DNA from: Phlebotomus papatasi
Taxonomy: Eukaryota > Arthropoda > Insecta > Diptera > Psychodidae
Length of the DNA: 64,000 bases
Direction of reading: 5' to 3'
Assembly (NCBI RefSeq): GCF_024763615.1
Contig: NC_077222.1
Span: 54,312,001 to 54,376,000, forward strand
Part shown: positions 1-12,964 of the stretch, one piece after another
How positions within the stretch are numbered: the stretch's first letter is position 1
Layout of the letters: every line of letters begins with the position of its first letter
Notes under the pieces: model-generated
The model's input: only the letters and a program-made list of their open reading frames with translations
What the model was told of the DNA's origin: nothing
Databases searched by the model: none
Position numbers and translations under genes: made by a program

Positions 1-42
1 AAGCGATACAATAGACATTTCCTTAACTGTAAGGCCTCTTAA

Positions 43-295
43 CACTGTGAGAAATCCGAAAAATTTAAAATAACATTCCGGAAATGTTAATTTTCCCCTG
101 CAGTATTGATCCCAAATAGGTGTAAATATTACCCTTTTTAGGTGTATTATGGGTTAAAGTTACCCTTTTTTCATGTTGATTTTACCCTCAAAAGGTGTAA
201 AATTATAATTAAAAAATGTTGATATATTTTTACACCCGAAAAGTGTTAAGGTTATGACGAAAAAAAGTTAATCGGAGCCTCTTTTTTTCTCAGTG
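43..295. mobile_element. MITE family D, copy 1
   Basis: A 253 bp unit with imperfect inverted ends (CACTGTGAGAAATCCG on the left, TTTTTTTCTCAGTG on the right). It matches, in reverse orientation, the unit at 59717-59966 over its whole length, including the shared internal words ATAACATTCCGG and CTGCAGTATTGATCC. No coding capacity. Non-autonomous DNA transposon by inference; the TA flank is clear only in the other copy. Confidence 0.7.
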
Positions 296-298
296 AAG

Positions 299-434
299 GC
301 CTCTGTACACTGGCAGCAATTTTCGTCAAAAATTGCATTTTTGAAGTAAAACACTTGCACTGTTGTAGATGGAAACATCAAAATTCTGTCAAAAATGCAA
401 TTTTTGACGAAAATTGCTCCCAATGCGTAGAGAC
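299..434. mobile_element. MITE family C, copy 1 (palindromic)
   Basis: A 136 bp near-palindrome. AGCAATTTTCGTCAAAAATT on the left is mirrored by TTTTTGACGAAAATTGCT on the right, inside outer ends CTCTGTACACTGG and CCAATGCGTAGAG. A second copy lies at 2571-2711. It abuts MITE D. No ORF. Confidence 0.7.
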
Positions 435-600
435 TTTTGATAATTTAGAATTTTATCTTTATTTCCAGTGAAAAAAAATTGAAGATTATTATAAAGAAAT
501 GAGAGTTGATTATTATTTTTTTTAAGAACACTTGGTCTGACACATGCTGTACTATTTGAAGACTAATCATTAGCTAAAGCCGACTCTCAATTCTTTTCAG

Positions 601-3600
601 GTTTCATATGCCAGACCATCAGGTGATGATCTGAAAGAAACAAATTTATATGTCACGAATCTTCCACGCACCATAACTGAAGAGATGCTAGACGTAATTT
701 TCGGTAAATACGGAACCATTGTACAAAAGAACATACTTAGGGATAAAATAACTGGACAACCTCGTGGTGTTGCATTTGTACGGTAAGTCCTTGACCTCAT
801 TTTTTGTTCTTTCTTTCTTCATCATGCTCCCTTTTTTATATGACATGTCCAACTTTTCCAATTCTCATCTTCACCATCTGAGTCCTTCCACCCCCCTTTT
901 TTTTGCGCCTTCTGGGTCAGATTTACGGACACTAGAGAGAATATGATGTATATTGTTTAAAAGTGACTATAGATCCTTTGTCCTATCATACAACATCCTC
1001 TCTTTCCGCAAATTTTTACCACTATACTGACGCAATGTAAATATTGACAATGAGGATGGGAAAAAGAGAAGAGACTTTAGTTATATTGAGGATGGAAATG
1101 GAAAGATGTATATATTGGCAAAAGTCCAGCAATGAGTGTCTTCTTGGCCAAAAGCATTCAGAGAAATTTTTCGGCCACATCGAGCCATTATTTATGTATG
1201 CCAACAATGCGTTTCCCCGAGGAGTCTCAATGTCTGAGGTCTCTGAAGGGGAAAGTTGATATCCAAAATGCCATACCAGTTGAAAATCGATTGGAGGGAT
1301 CCGTGTGTGCCGGTTAAATCGATTCCTCTGACCATCATGTTGGAAGTTCAAGGGGAGGATAAAAATGTTGAGATATAAAATACCACAAACAATGCATGAA
1401 ATCTATTAATACTGCATTGTGAGTTGAGGGTATATATTTATGCACTAACAATTTTGTGTGACAGACAGCCACTCTGCAAGAGACGAGACATCCTCCCACG
1501 GAAATATAATTTCCTCGCGCGCGCTTTCACTGAGAAAATTGTTATGGGGTGCTCAACGGGGAGTATTTTAGAGTGGGTTGAGGTCTGGCATTTTCCTTCT
1601 TTCTTCTTCTGAGCCAAAAATCGGATAATTGCACAAGGAGAAGATTCCAAGGGTACTGGGGCATTTTACATTTTTTTAGCTGTGATTAAAAAAAATAATA
1701 AAAGGCTATATATCAAACTCAATGAATGACCTGATTATCCGTGGTTATTGAAGAAGTTGCCAGATATTACAATGGCACTGATTTTTACATATTACACAAA
1801 AAGGATATTTTAAAATGTGAGGCTATGTTGCGTTTAACTTGTAATAAAATGGATATTTTTAAAAGTAGAGATTTCTGATAAATTGCAGAAACTATTTTTT
1901 AAAACTGATTGGTTTGAGGACATAATAAGTTTTTTGGATTCGCCAGAAAAAATTGTAAAAATTTTTGATTAGTATTATAAATTTAACGAAATAGAACTTT
2001 TTGGATTTTTCAGTTAGCTGTTGTAAAAATTCTTTCTTTAATACCGACTTTGAGAAATATGAGGAAAACACTCAATCTCGTAAAAGATGTCCACAAATTA
2101 GCAAACACTTAAAATAGTTTTTTTTTCGATACCATTTATTTGGAATTAGGGGACAAGGAGTTAGATCTCACGTACATAAATCATATATTAAGTGTCCTCA
2201 TTTTTGACTCGGCATAAGAATGTGGAAATGTTTATATTAATTCTTCTGAGAATGTTTATCTTTCAAAGTTTCGGCTTATATGGATCACTCTTTGATGTTT
2301 AACTGACAAAGAATCACAATGTTTATATTACCTTGAAAAGGAATGTACATCTTGCGAAATTCAAATCAGCATAAGATCATAAAATTCTAAGAATAGATAT
2401 CTGATAAAAGACAAAGAAGATCGAAGGGAGAGCAATCATATAAATATCCATGTATCACTAGAAAGAAAAAATTCTGATTTCCCCGCTCGGAAATCATAAT
2501 TAAGGCCCCTAGTGTAAAATACGATACAGAAAATTTTATAATTCAATATTTTCCAAGATAAAAGAGACTGAAGGTGTCTACACATTGGGAGCAATTTTCG
2601 TCAAAAATTGCTTTTTTGAAGAAAATTGCTTACAGCACGTACGTGGAAACGTCAAAATTTTGTCAAAAATGCAATTTTTGATGAAAATTGCTCCCAATGT
2701 GTAGAGGCCTTGACGCTTCAAGTTTTGTTTTTATTATTATATAAATTTCACGATCCTTCTTAAAAGTCACAGATGTTCAAGTTAAGTTTGTGTCCTTTTT
2801 TTGAAATATATTTCTTAAAGGAGATATCACTTTTCATCAACTTTTTTTCAAAAAATTATTACATCAGTGAATAATTTCATTCTAATTTGAGCCCATTGAA
2901 GAGTATCCCTTAGGGGAGACTGGGGCACATGTAAACATTTTTAATAGATGCGAATTTGAGGTGATTTTCCAAGCGCACAGTGATTTTTTGGAAAATATTT
3001 CTTAGCTCATGTTTTACCCTTGGGTATAGGCAGTTCATCGAGAATGGTGGAAAACAATTGAGTTTTCCAGGGGCATGACATTTTCTATGTTTCCAGCGAG
3101 CCGAAAAAACTTTTGAGTTTATTAGCTGTTTTCTGTCATTGTAGAATGAATTAGCAAAAAATACTAATACAAAATAAAAGCCAATTTACTAACGAAGAGG
3201 CAACCGAAAACCCTAAATTGGTAATCTACGTAGTTTTGGAGATATCTCGTGAAATGTGTACAAAAACAGGGAAAAAATTACACTAAAACCGGTCGCATTT
3301 TTTAGGGCTAATGTCACCCCCCTGCAGTTTTCCATAAAAATAAAATTTGTGTCACTGTGCATTTTTCTCTTTTCACAAAATACCTGGGGTAGAAGTAAAC
3401 ACTTTCTGGGGAGGATGTAAACACCCTTTTTTCCACCCTTGAAATTAACTTTTCACCACTTTCAATTATATTAATTACTTAAGAGATATATATATATGCA
3501 TAAAGACTGTTTATTTTTCAAAAAATTACTATACTTTTTACAAGGAATAATTAAAATAGCAAAAAAAACTCAAAGCATGCAAATTAAAGACATTTTTCAA

Positions 3601-6372
3601 TGAATTTTCCCAATATTTTGACATCATGTGACTTCTTATTGAACACAACGAAAAATTTCCCACCATGAGATGCAGCTGTGAATCGAATGAAATGAAAAAG
3701 AAGAAGACAAAATATTTTGCCATTCATTCTACACTCGCGACATCTACAATTACGGGGAAATTGCCTGTTTACATCTACCCCAAATGCTGTTTTCTGACCA
3801 ATTATTTATTCTTTTAAAATTATGAGAATCTCAATTTCTCTAGTAAATGCATTAATCTAATCCTAAAAGATGTAGGGAAGAACTGGTATTGCTACATTTC
3901 GATTATTTTACATAGTTTTTAATTTCCAGGTGGAAATCCAAATGACCAAAAAAATTGAAATATCAACATTTTCTGGAAAAATGACTTATTTTTAAAGTAT
4001 TAGGATTATATTGACCAATTCATCTGTGGACATACATCTCCATGGTATCTATGAATGCTTATGGATTTTATCCTCTGGAGTCTTAAAATTAATGAATAAA
4101 ATCACAGTGTTTACAACTACCCCTGTTTACTACTACCCCAGTTCCCCCTATGCGTTTTAACATATTTTGCCCCGGATTATCCAATACTTGAATGCGTTAA
4201 CTACTCAGACAAAACTTTAAAAATCGTCATTTTATCAGAATTTAAGACAACCAATTCATAGCATGTTATCAGAGATAAAAAATATGCAAAAAAATCTTTC
4301 TATTTGTTAGGATGGTATCAAAACCGACTAAAACAAAATTTATAAAATGAAATCTGTATGGCATATCTGTGATAATCTTTCGATGTTGACAGACGTCCTG
4401 AAAGACCGACGATTGAAATATTGATCAGTAAAATCGTGAAATGTCAGAGCTTTTCACTATAAATTTATTTAGAGAAGTTATAAAAAAAACAAAAGCTTAC
4501 AAATATGCAAATACTTAGTAATTAAAGTGAAAGATATCCTCAATGTGCTTAAGTCCTTCTCTTAATGGAAAAATTTACAAAGCGGTATAAAAAGTAGAAA
4601 TAAGAAAAATTATACGATTGCAATATCCATGGGAAGAAGGAATATAATTTTTTTTTAACAATCCTCTCATTTGTGAGGTACGGAAACCTTAAAAATTATT
4701 TAATGGGAAAATTAAAATTTCTAATTTGAGTTGAGAGCTAATGACGTTTCTTGTATTATAAGTTTGCTTCTTTAAAGAAAAAAAGATATTAAGGGTCTTC
4801 ACAACTACTTTGAATATTAACAAGATAAAGGTTTTTAATATTTCCATTTTAGCTTAATTATTGTAAAATTTCCTCCAAATTTTGAAACAAAGAAATCTTA
4901 AATATTTCCAATTCTATAAAAAAAAAGTTGATGGGGCTACTGATACTTAATAAAATCGAATTACTTATAAATTTTCCGTATTTAAAGTTTTGAAAAATTC
5001 TCCAATCCAGCTTTAAAATAAAAGAAATCTGAATAAAAGAAAAAGTTTGACATTCATTTCAATTTCGTTAATGTGAAGCTTTTGATTTTTAGAGCCTAAT
5101 GTGCTGAGCACATTTACGACTTAAGCCGAGAGATAGCTTAGCGTAATTATGCTCAAAATAATGATTAGGCTATATTCCCGTCAGTTTTCCACTAAGCTCT
5201 CTCTCTCGGCTTAAGCCGTAATGCACTAGACACACTTACGACTTAAGCCTAGAGACGTCTTAACGTAATTATAATTAAAAAATGTTGACTAAATTTGCAA
5301 CACTTTTCATCAGTTGATCTGAAAGTAATTTGATTATAATTACGTTAAGCCATCTCGGCTTAAGTCTTAAGTGTTTCTATGGCATAAGTTTGCCTAGGGC
5401 ATAAAGCCTTTAAGAAATTTGACAGTTAAGTATTAAGGATAAGGATCTCTATCGGAGAATTCGAATAAGTCTAAAGATCGATTTAAAGACTTAGCATTTA
5501 AAGTTTTATCTTATAATTGAGAGCTTGTTGTAATTTTTCTGAGATTTTTAAGTAAATTGAACCACCAAGGGGTAAATCATATTGAGAAACTCTTGTCAAT
5601 TGTCCGAGAAACGCATCGCGAAACCCGAGAAACACAACGGACAGAAAAATGGAAAATTCTTAAAGAGAAACACAGAGGAATTTAATTTAAAATTTCATCT
5701 AGCCAATGCCAATGTCCTAATTTAGTTTTAATTAGAATTTGGAAATCTCAAGACTAATGCCGACAAGCTAATGCTGAACTTAAGTTCCCGATCTCTTAGC
5801 GTGAAAGTGGTAGGGTTTCTAGCCCATTTAATTTGATTCGACAGTATCAAACTTAAAGTCCTTGGGGATTTACGTCTAATTTAAGTTCCCGGAGTCTTTA
5901 TATTCTTTAATATAGAGTCAAATTTTTTCTGTGTGAAGGATTGTATCGCGTAACCCGAGAAACCCAGTTTTTGCATCGCGAAACTCGAGAAACTATATAC
6001 CCTTGTCGGTAGACATAGGAATGAGTTACCCCTTGGGAATGATTGTCAAAGCATTTCGACTGCCTCTCTACTATTGCTTAGAATAATAATTCTTTCAGCA
6101 CGATTGAACCTGCAGTATTTGTGGTAATTGTGATTTCCTTTTGTTTGTTGTATTTCGCGTAAAGATTTAATAAGCGGGAGGAGGCCCAAGAAGCAATATC
6201 TGCCCTGAATAATGTGATTCCACAAGGTGGCAATCAACCCCTGACGGTCCGGGTGGCTGAGGAGCACGGCAAGGCGAAGGGATCACTCTACTTGCCAACA
6301 TATAACTCCGTGATGCACAGAGGTAGACAAAGAATGCGAATGAATATGAATAATAGAACATTACCATATTAG
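601..6372 (+). CDS. Sxl: Sex-lethal, 3' two coding exons (partial)
   Basis: An RNA-binding protein of the Sxl/ELAV type, carrying most of RRM2 and the C-terminus. Exon 601-782 follows an acceptor TTCTTTTCAG and ends before GTAAGT; exon 6165-6372 follows an AAAG acceptor. The join is in phase (CG|A, Arg) and ends at TAG 6370-6372. RRM2 begins ETNLYVTNLPRTITEEML with RNP2-type LYVTNL and ends RNP1-type RGVAFVRF; the sequence is close to Drosophila Sxl from memory (same LPRTIT, FGKYG, QKNILRDK and AEEHGKAK blocks). The C-terminal tail is about 28 residues, short and Arg/Met/Asn-rich, and lacks the long Pro-rich tail of drosophilids. RRM1 and the start codon lie left of the window. In Drosophila, Sxl controls sex-specific splicing and msl-2 translation; outside drosophilids it is usually not sex-specifically spliced (family knowledge). 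The 5.4 kb intron splits RRM2 and is packed with transposons. Confidence 0.93.
2571..2711. mobile_element. MITE family C, copy 2
   Basis: A 141 bp palindrome. TCTACACATTGGGAGCAATT is mirrored by AATTGCTCCCAATGTGTAGA, with inner arms around TTTTCGTCAAAAATTGC. It is better preserved than the copy at 299-434. It lies in the Sxl intron. Confidence 0.75.
2913..4148. mobile_element. 1.2 kb TA-flanked non-autonomous element, GGGG-type ends
   Basis: The left end GGGGAGACTGGGGCACATGT and the right end, read on the other strand, GGGGGAACTGGGGTAGTAGT form inverted termini. Both are flanked by TA (2911-2912 and 4149-4150). The GTAAACA motif recurs just inside both ends and internally near 3390-3425. No transposase reading frame. 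Confidence 0.65.
5093..5392. mobile_element. MITE family A, rearranged or tandem copies
   Basis: Two adjacent partial copies of family A. The hallmark end CACTTACGACTTAAGCC (degenerate at 5110, better at 5235) pairs with GGCTTAAGTC and with ATAATTACGTTAAGCC near 5336-5370. The first copy appears truncated by the second. Family copies at 9173-9626 and 19639-19862 are clearer. Confidence 0.6.
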
Positions 6373-6495
6373 TCGTGGCTCCGTTCATTTTGATTTTCAT
6401 TCACGTTTTACGAATTAATTGAATCTTAATAATTACTATGCTTCTTATTAGTTTTGTCACATGTGTGAATATAATTTCACAAATTCATCCCCATA

Positions 6496-6501
6496 AATAA
6501 A
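6496..6501 (+). promoter_or_regulatory. Candidate Sxl polyadenylation signal
   Basis: AATAAA lies 124 bp after the Sxl stop codon. A second AATAAA lies at 6637-6642. Either could be used; transcript ends were not available. Confidence 0.4.
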
Positions 6502-7604
6502 GTTAGTTTTATGTTTTACTTGAATTTTATCAATGATAAAATCATAATAATTTTGCTCTTTATTTTTTTTTTGAATTCATATTTTTTTTTAGTTTGTAAT
6601 TATGATTTAGTTGTATAGAATTACAATATACAGAAGAATAAATGATATTTATGTATACTTGAATTTAATTTTTGTTCCACTTTATTATACTATATTTTCC
6701 TCAATTTGATTTATGTTATTTGATATTCCGCAGAAAGTTTTCTAAAGTCATTTATAAACATTACTTGGTAGAATTAAATTTCTTTTGCAAAGTACCATGT
6801 TTCTAATACGATTAATTGGCACAATATTTTCAACTTTTCCTTTCAATGTTAACAATTATTGTAATTATTTTTCCGCGCGTTTTTAATGCTTATTTGCTCG
6901 ATTGTTAGCCACAGCCCTTTTATCTTTACAATAGCATTGTTGAAAGAACATTTAAATTACAACAATAACAAAAAAAGTTAATAAAATAGTTTTTTCCTTA
7001 TAATAAATTCATATTTTTTCGTATTTTAAAGCATGTGTGCAATTTTCTAGTGAGACAAAATTATTATTTTGACCTCAAAATTGATGATGACAAGGATATA
7101 AAACTATGAACAATGCAAAATTTCATAGTAACTGTGAGATGATAATATATGATGTGAAATTAATTTATGAGTCATTGTGGGAAAACAAGTTTATTCACCA
7201 AATTTTATATAATAATAATGAAATTAGGCGTGTTTTATATGACGTTCATGCACTTCAGAATTAGTAATTTTAGATATGCTTGCTTTTTCATTAACGTAGG
7301 TTTGTGCAAAACAAGTGATATTGGTGCTGATAAAAGCATAATTTGCATTAAAATACTACTGTTTCATAAGAAAACAGTTTTTCAGAACTGATTTAAAGTG
7401 AAAATTCTTTTAATTGACAAAAGTTTGGAAGGAAAATTTCTTGAGCAAAAAAACCAACCTTTGAAATAAGTTAGGATGATTTTTTTTCTTAATGCAATGA
7501 GACGAGCTGGTTCCTGGTGTTCAAAAAATCTTTTCTGACTAGGGGACTGTGCTAAATTTCGGACAGATTGTATATGACACTAAAATTTTAAGTTTAAAGC
7601 GATA

Positions 7605-7945
7605 CAGTAGACTCTCGCTAATTCGGCTGTTTTAAGATCGGGCTAATTTTTAATTCGGGTGGCAGTTAAATTCGAAAAAAGTTTGTTGACATTTTTCAAG
7701 TTCGATTTATGATTATCAAATGAAGCAAATATGCTCAAATTTGCCATAATTTGTCTTAGCTTTGATGTGATTTTGCATTATTAAGAGGTTTTCATGAAAT
7801 TTATAATAGCAATGAGCATGTAAACTCAATATGAGTATGCAGATGAACAAAAAATCGTTGAATTTCAAACAATTTGCTGCCCGAATTTCTCTCTAATTCG
7901 GTTGACATTTCGGTTCCAAATGCCCGAATTTGAGAGAGTCTACTG
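7605..7945. mobile_element. MITE family I (pogo/Tigger-type ends)
   Basis: A 341 bp unit. The left end CAGTAGACTCTCGCTAATTC and the right end GAGAGAGTCTACTG are inverted, with TA on the left (7603-7604) and a mutated CA on the right. The CAGTAGACTCTC start is typical of pogo/Tigger-like Tc1/mariner relatives. A second copy starts at 63280. No ORF of note. Confidence 0.7.
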
Positions 7946-8031
7946 CATATTTTTAATTTTGTGTTAGTTCCTTTTCTGGAGTTTTGTTTGAAACTTAGTT
8001 TATTATTTTGTTTTCAAATATTTCTTTTTAA

Positions 8032-8421
8032 GGTAAGTGTACAAAATTTCGGCCAGCTTACAATTTCGGCCACTTCTTTTGTTCCACCAATTTCCATGAC
8101 TATAGAATGCAAAAAAATGCGAAAAATTTCGCTACGACGAACGAGATGATGTAGTAGAGACTTTGTAAGAATTCCGAAAGGGCAAGGGACTATGAGCACC
8201 GAGGTGGCCGAAATATTACCCAAAACTATATCTATAGTTTTTTTTTTCATTTTAAAATGTTATTAAAAATTATTTTTAGAGAAAACAAAGACCATAAACT
8301 ATCTACAAGGCTCCATATAATTCTCCTTAAAAATAAGTTTAAAAAAACTTCAAATTGTATTAAAAAAAATATGACATTTCGAACTTAAATTGAGGACCTT
8401 GCATGCAATTCTGCCGAACAT
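8032..8421. mobile_element. MITE family G, decayed copy
   Basis: GGTAAGTGTACAAAATTTCG at the left, shared internal blocks (ATGCAAAAAAATGCGAAAAA, GACGAACGAGATGA, GGCAAGGGACTATGAG), and CATGCAATTCTGCCGAA near the right match family G at 18850-19225 and 46737-47163. The right terminus is lost. Confidence 0.6.
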
Positions 8422-9172
8422 GATTTGAATGGTGAACCTCTGGTAAAGTCTTTTCTTTTTACATAAAAAATCTAATCTACTAGGGAAATTTGAATCTGTT
8501 TGATGATGATTTGTCACGTTTTTCGTAAAAATCTTTTCACTTTGACGTTCCAATAAATAAAATTTAATTCATAGTTAAAATTGGACGGGTTTTCTAGGAA
8601 TATTTTAATAATAATGATAGTATATTTAAAAAATAGGTCATGTCCTTTACAATTTGTTAAAGGATGAGAAGCTTCTCATGGTTCGTTTTGTAAAAAAAAA
8701 TCTGACTGGCAGCTGCGGAAAACCGCAATAATATTTTAAAATTTTAATGCAATATAAAAAAATAATATTCAGAGAAATAACATTTTTCATTGAATACTCT
8801 ATGATAAATCTGTAATTTTAATCAATTTAGTTGCAGCGTCCAATATTGCAAGCTGTCCGAAATTTGGCAAAGTTCCGCTAATAAGAAAACAAAATTTATA
8901 TGAGTCACAGGTATACCAGTAACGCATTTGTTCTCAAAGATCTGAACCTGCATGTTGAAAATTTAGAAATTAAATATTGCTATTAGTAAAAAATTCTCAG
9001 TCTTTAAACTTTTATAGGCTTAAATATTTTTATAGAAGATAAAGATTAGAAAATTAATATGGTCAAGTTTATGACTACACTTTTGAATGTTTTAAATGCC
9101 TTCAAGAAATAGTTAGCAAACTCAGGGGACTAATCGTGGTGTCACTTATAAGAATAATATTAAGAGTAATTC

Positions 9173-9626
9173 CCTGGACCCACTTATGACTTAAGCCGAG
9201 AGACGGCTTAATGTAATAATTATTAAAATAAAGGTTTCACTAAATTCACATTTGTTTCCCACTAACTGGGCCGTTTAACTTAAGCCGAAAGATGGATTAG
9301 TTAGAGACTGATGGAAATGGAATCCGCAGGGGAATTCTGTAACGATATGGCAATGTCATATGACAAATTTTCATAGTAAATTCGCAAGAAAGATAACATT
9401 AAAGCTCAGTGAGCATCGAATGATCCTTGCTAGGAGCCCCATGAAGCTGTTAATAACTTATACGAATCGAATTTTCGATTATTTTTTTTTAGATTTACCA
9501 CATAAACATTTTTAAATTTGTCATATGACATTGTCATACTTTTGCAGCATTCCCCTACTGATCATTATTTTAATTATAATTACGTTAAGCTGTCTCTTGG
9601 CTTAAGTCGTAAGTGTGTCTAGGGCA
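9173..9626. mobile_element. MITE family A, copy with nested insertion
   Basis: The left end CCCACTTATGACTTAAGCC and the right end CTTAAGTCGTAAGTGTGTCT form long inverted termini, with GAGAGACGGCTTAA mirrored by GTTAAGCTGTCTCT just inside. A separate element (9329-9555) interrupts it. With the insert removed it resembles the copy at 19639-19862. Confidence 0.65.
9329..9555. mobile_element. Nested MITE inside family A copy
   Basis: A 227 bp unit with inverted ends: GGGGAATTCTG on the left and GCAGCATTCCCC on the right, followed inward by GGCAATGTCATATGACAAAT and ATTTGTCATATGACATTGTC. It interrupts family A sequence that is continuous in the 19639-19862 copy. The target duplication is not obvious. 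Confidence 0.6.
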
Positions 9627-9919
9627 TAAGAAAAGTCAGAAAGAGAGGTGCATAGTACGCAAAATTTCAAATGAAAAACTACGTGTGTTAGAAAGAGTGC
9701 ACTATAGTAGAGTAATACAATCAGCAAGATATTACTGTCCGTAATTATTATTATTATATTTATTGACAACGGGGCGTCATCCAGTTGATGGTTTCCCTTT
9801 CGTAATAATTGTTTTCTGAACTTTCTGAATCATCTGAAAAGCAATTCGAGCAATTTTTCACGTGTGATAACTGTAATTCGGTCGGTATTCGAGCAATTTA
9901 ATACAACTTTGTACCCAGT

Positions 9920-10215
9920 GCAGTGGTAACTAGTCCCCGGCGAGTGGCCTTCAAATTTGAAGCCAATTTCTTACTTTCACATACAAATGCGTATGGGAAT
10001 TTTTCTGCACTCGTGATCGTTATGCTAAATATTTAAAAAGTGAGGAGTTTTTCCGTATTATAAGATACCTTTCCGTATGGAGGGATAAATATACTAAATT
10101 TTTGTTTAAATAATTTTTTTCCTCGGAGCACTGTGAGCTGAGTCCGAGATCAATTTAGGAATTGGCTTCAAATAGCTCCATATAAAAAGGCCAACTTGCC
10201 AGGCGCTTCAGTGGT
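9920..10215. repeat. Dispersed repeat P, copy 1
   Basis: About 300 bp, strongly similar to 25020-25335. Shared runs include CCGTATTATAAGATACCTTT, CCTCGGAGCACTGTG and AAAAAGGCCAACTTGCCAGG. Ends are loosely inverted (GGCGAGTGGCC against GGCCAACTTGCC). Probably a non-autonomous transposon. Confidence 0.6.
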
Positions 10216-12964
10216 AAAATACGAGTGAGAGGCAACATAAATAATAATTAATCTTATATATGACACTACGGTAAAATATGATTTTATTAACTTAAATATA
10301 TCATACGTCGGTCGGTGGATCGATCATTGTCGTAACTACATTTTTTTGTCTTAGTATTTGATGGAAGAGGTGATGTTTGAATCTTCGTTTGCATTAAATG
10401 CAGATACAAAATAAATATGGAAATACGACAATAGTCGATGCAACCAACGATATTTCATTATAAGTTGACAAATTATATTCAAGAAAAATTGATGGATGAA
10501 TATGATTTTTTATGAAAACACAAAAAAATCTGTATAAATTTCGAGAACAATATCAATTGTTTTGCACATCCTTTAAAAATTTTATGTCTTTATCCTCAAT
10601 ATTCTGTCGTTCTTTTAGTTCAGTTCATTATTTTTGAATATTTAATCACTAGAGAAAATGACTATGTTGTGAGTTTCTTTTTACATTTAAGAGATCATTT
10701 TTTATTTGAAGAAATTGATTTATCAATATATTGAAAGAATATTAATAAAATATGTGTGTGTTAAATAAGTATAAGCAAAAATTCAATGATATCTTTTTCA
10801 TGCGACTCCTCTCAACATGCTGATGGTCAAAATAAATGTTTGTTTAATGCACACAACATATTATGTGCAGGATTCGATGGTTTGTACTGTAGGAAAAAAT
10901 CGTATCCCTACCCTTATTGAGAAGGATTTCCTTACATAGCTGTAATATTATCTTTATTTTCATATAATATAAAAAAAGAAATGAAACGAATTATTGTTTG
11001 GTGAAGAGTTTTACTCTTATAAAAAAAAACTGATAGTGATTGGTATAAGTATAAAAAAAAAAGAAATATTTAAGAGCAGATTGTATTTTATTTTCTCATG
11101 TGTAAATAAGTAATTTCTTAAAGAATTCGTTTAGAATGACAATGTTTTTTTTTAGTTCAATGTCTCACTGTGTGTGTATAAAATTAATGAATATACTGTG
11201 TTTTATTTTATAATATTATATACACAAAATGAAATTATAGGCTCGGCAAACGAATTCAAAACGATATACACAGATGAAATCATAACAATTACTGAAAGGT
11301 TTAAGCAAAAAACATTAAAATTCAAATTTATATATATATATATATATAAAAGATTATATATTGTTAAAGAAACAGGATAATGCTAAATTAATGAAGAAGA
11401 AAAAATATACAAATTAACTGTACACAATCTTAACAACAAAAATGGAAAAGAGAGTCCAAAGGATGAAGGAACAAATCATACACAAAATAGCTGTAACAAA
11501 TTCAACACAACCGACAAACCAACTAAAATAGCTAAAAATACAATGAAATTCATCAATATCTGATACATATTGCAAAAAGAAGCCTCAAACCAGAGATGTT
11601 ATATATAATAGCGAGGAGGATAATGGTGACGTTTATTTAATCACTAATCTAATGTAAAGTTACATCAATAAAATGATAAATAATGATACATCGATCTCAT
11701 TACAGAGTTTATCAAACTAATCAATTTTATTGTATAATTGTGTATAGGGGTGAAAATTCATTTTTTTCCCGTCTTCATCATTGAGAAAATAAGAGAATCA
11801 ATGCATTGTATTCCATGACATTGAGTTGGTGGGTTGTCATGTAAAAAAAAACTTCTTAAATTTACATCTTTAAAGGATAAAAAGGCCGTAAATTAAATTT
11901 AGATTATCTCCCAGTACCTTACATAAGATTGATCCTTTCTCCGATAAGATTACTGAACATAATTGATAAACATGTATTCGAGAAAAAAAACGTTGTGTAG
12001 TTGCAGATTATATATTATACATAAAGAAAAAAAAAGAATTGAAACAAGAGTTGAATTTATTGTTAATAGGTTTAGTCCTTGAGATTTAAGGTAAAAGTAC
12101 TAGAAGAAAGTGAAAAACTCTATATATTGCGACGTGAAAAATCAGAGAATATATGATGAATTATACCTAATAATATAAAGGCTTTGATAAGTTCCGAATA
12201 ACCATAATATGTGTTTTATTGCATTTCACCCAAAGATCACTACAAATTTTATTGAACATAGAATATTAATACTTCTTACTCTGAAAATTCAGTTTTTCTG
12301 CTTCCTATTTAGTGATTAGAATCATCCGGGAGCAAGGTTAAACCTTGCTCCAGGAACCTTTAATCTGACGACCATCTAAGTGCCCAAATAGATTCAAACT
12401 GATCCTCGAATTAGCAATTAAAATTTGGCAGTAAATGATTATGTAAAGGAAATTTATGCAAAGGATCTCTAATCGATAATGCTAATCTAAGTTAGGCTAA
12501 GCTATGACATTTTGGGATAAATCGCGAAATTTTACAGGCTAAATATTCTCGAGGATCAGCCTGGGTCTATTTGGGTCCTAATAATGCCAAATTTCATATT
12601 CTCTACAAAATGCCAGAGGGGTATTAATCATTTATTAAACCAATAGTTATATAAAACTACATTGAGTATAATGATGTCTAAATCAATCTCAGCACAATTC
12701 TATAAATTCTGTCTTCAATTATTTGTTAAATAGTAGGGGCCTTCAGACTTCGCACCTCAGAGTAATACTAAGGAAAGGACGCGTTGGAACATTTTTTAAG
12801 GGGAAAGTGAAGTGACCTTTAAAATTTAAATGTAATCGAGTTTCCTTAATGCATGTGTTTTTTTAATTGTTTTTCAGAGTGTAAATAAAATTTATTGAAC
12901 AGTTTTTAAGGCCAGAATGATTTTTGGCTAAGAAGTGGAGTGGATGGTGTTTAGCGATGAACTA

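Larger units (their letters stand above)
783..6164 (+). other. Sxl intron inside RRM2
   Basis: A 5.4 kb intron bounded by GTAAGT and AAAG. It holds MITE C copy 2 (2571-2711), a 1.2 kb TA-flanked element (2913-4148) and a family A cluster (5093-5392). The remainder (783-2570, 4149-5092, 5393-6164) is AT-rich DNA in which I see no exon or RNA gene. Confidence 0.8.

Noticed and set aside
597..800. 67-codon minus-strand ORF overlapping the first Sxl exon
   Set aside because: It is the antisense shadow of a strongly conserved Sxl exon with proper splice sites on the plus strand.
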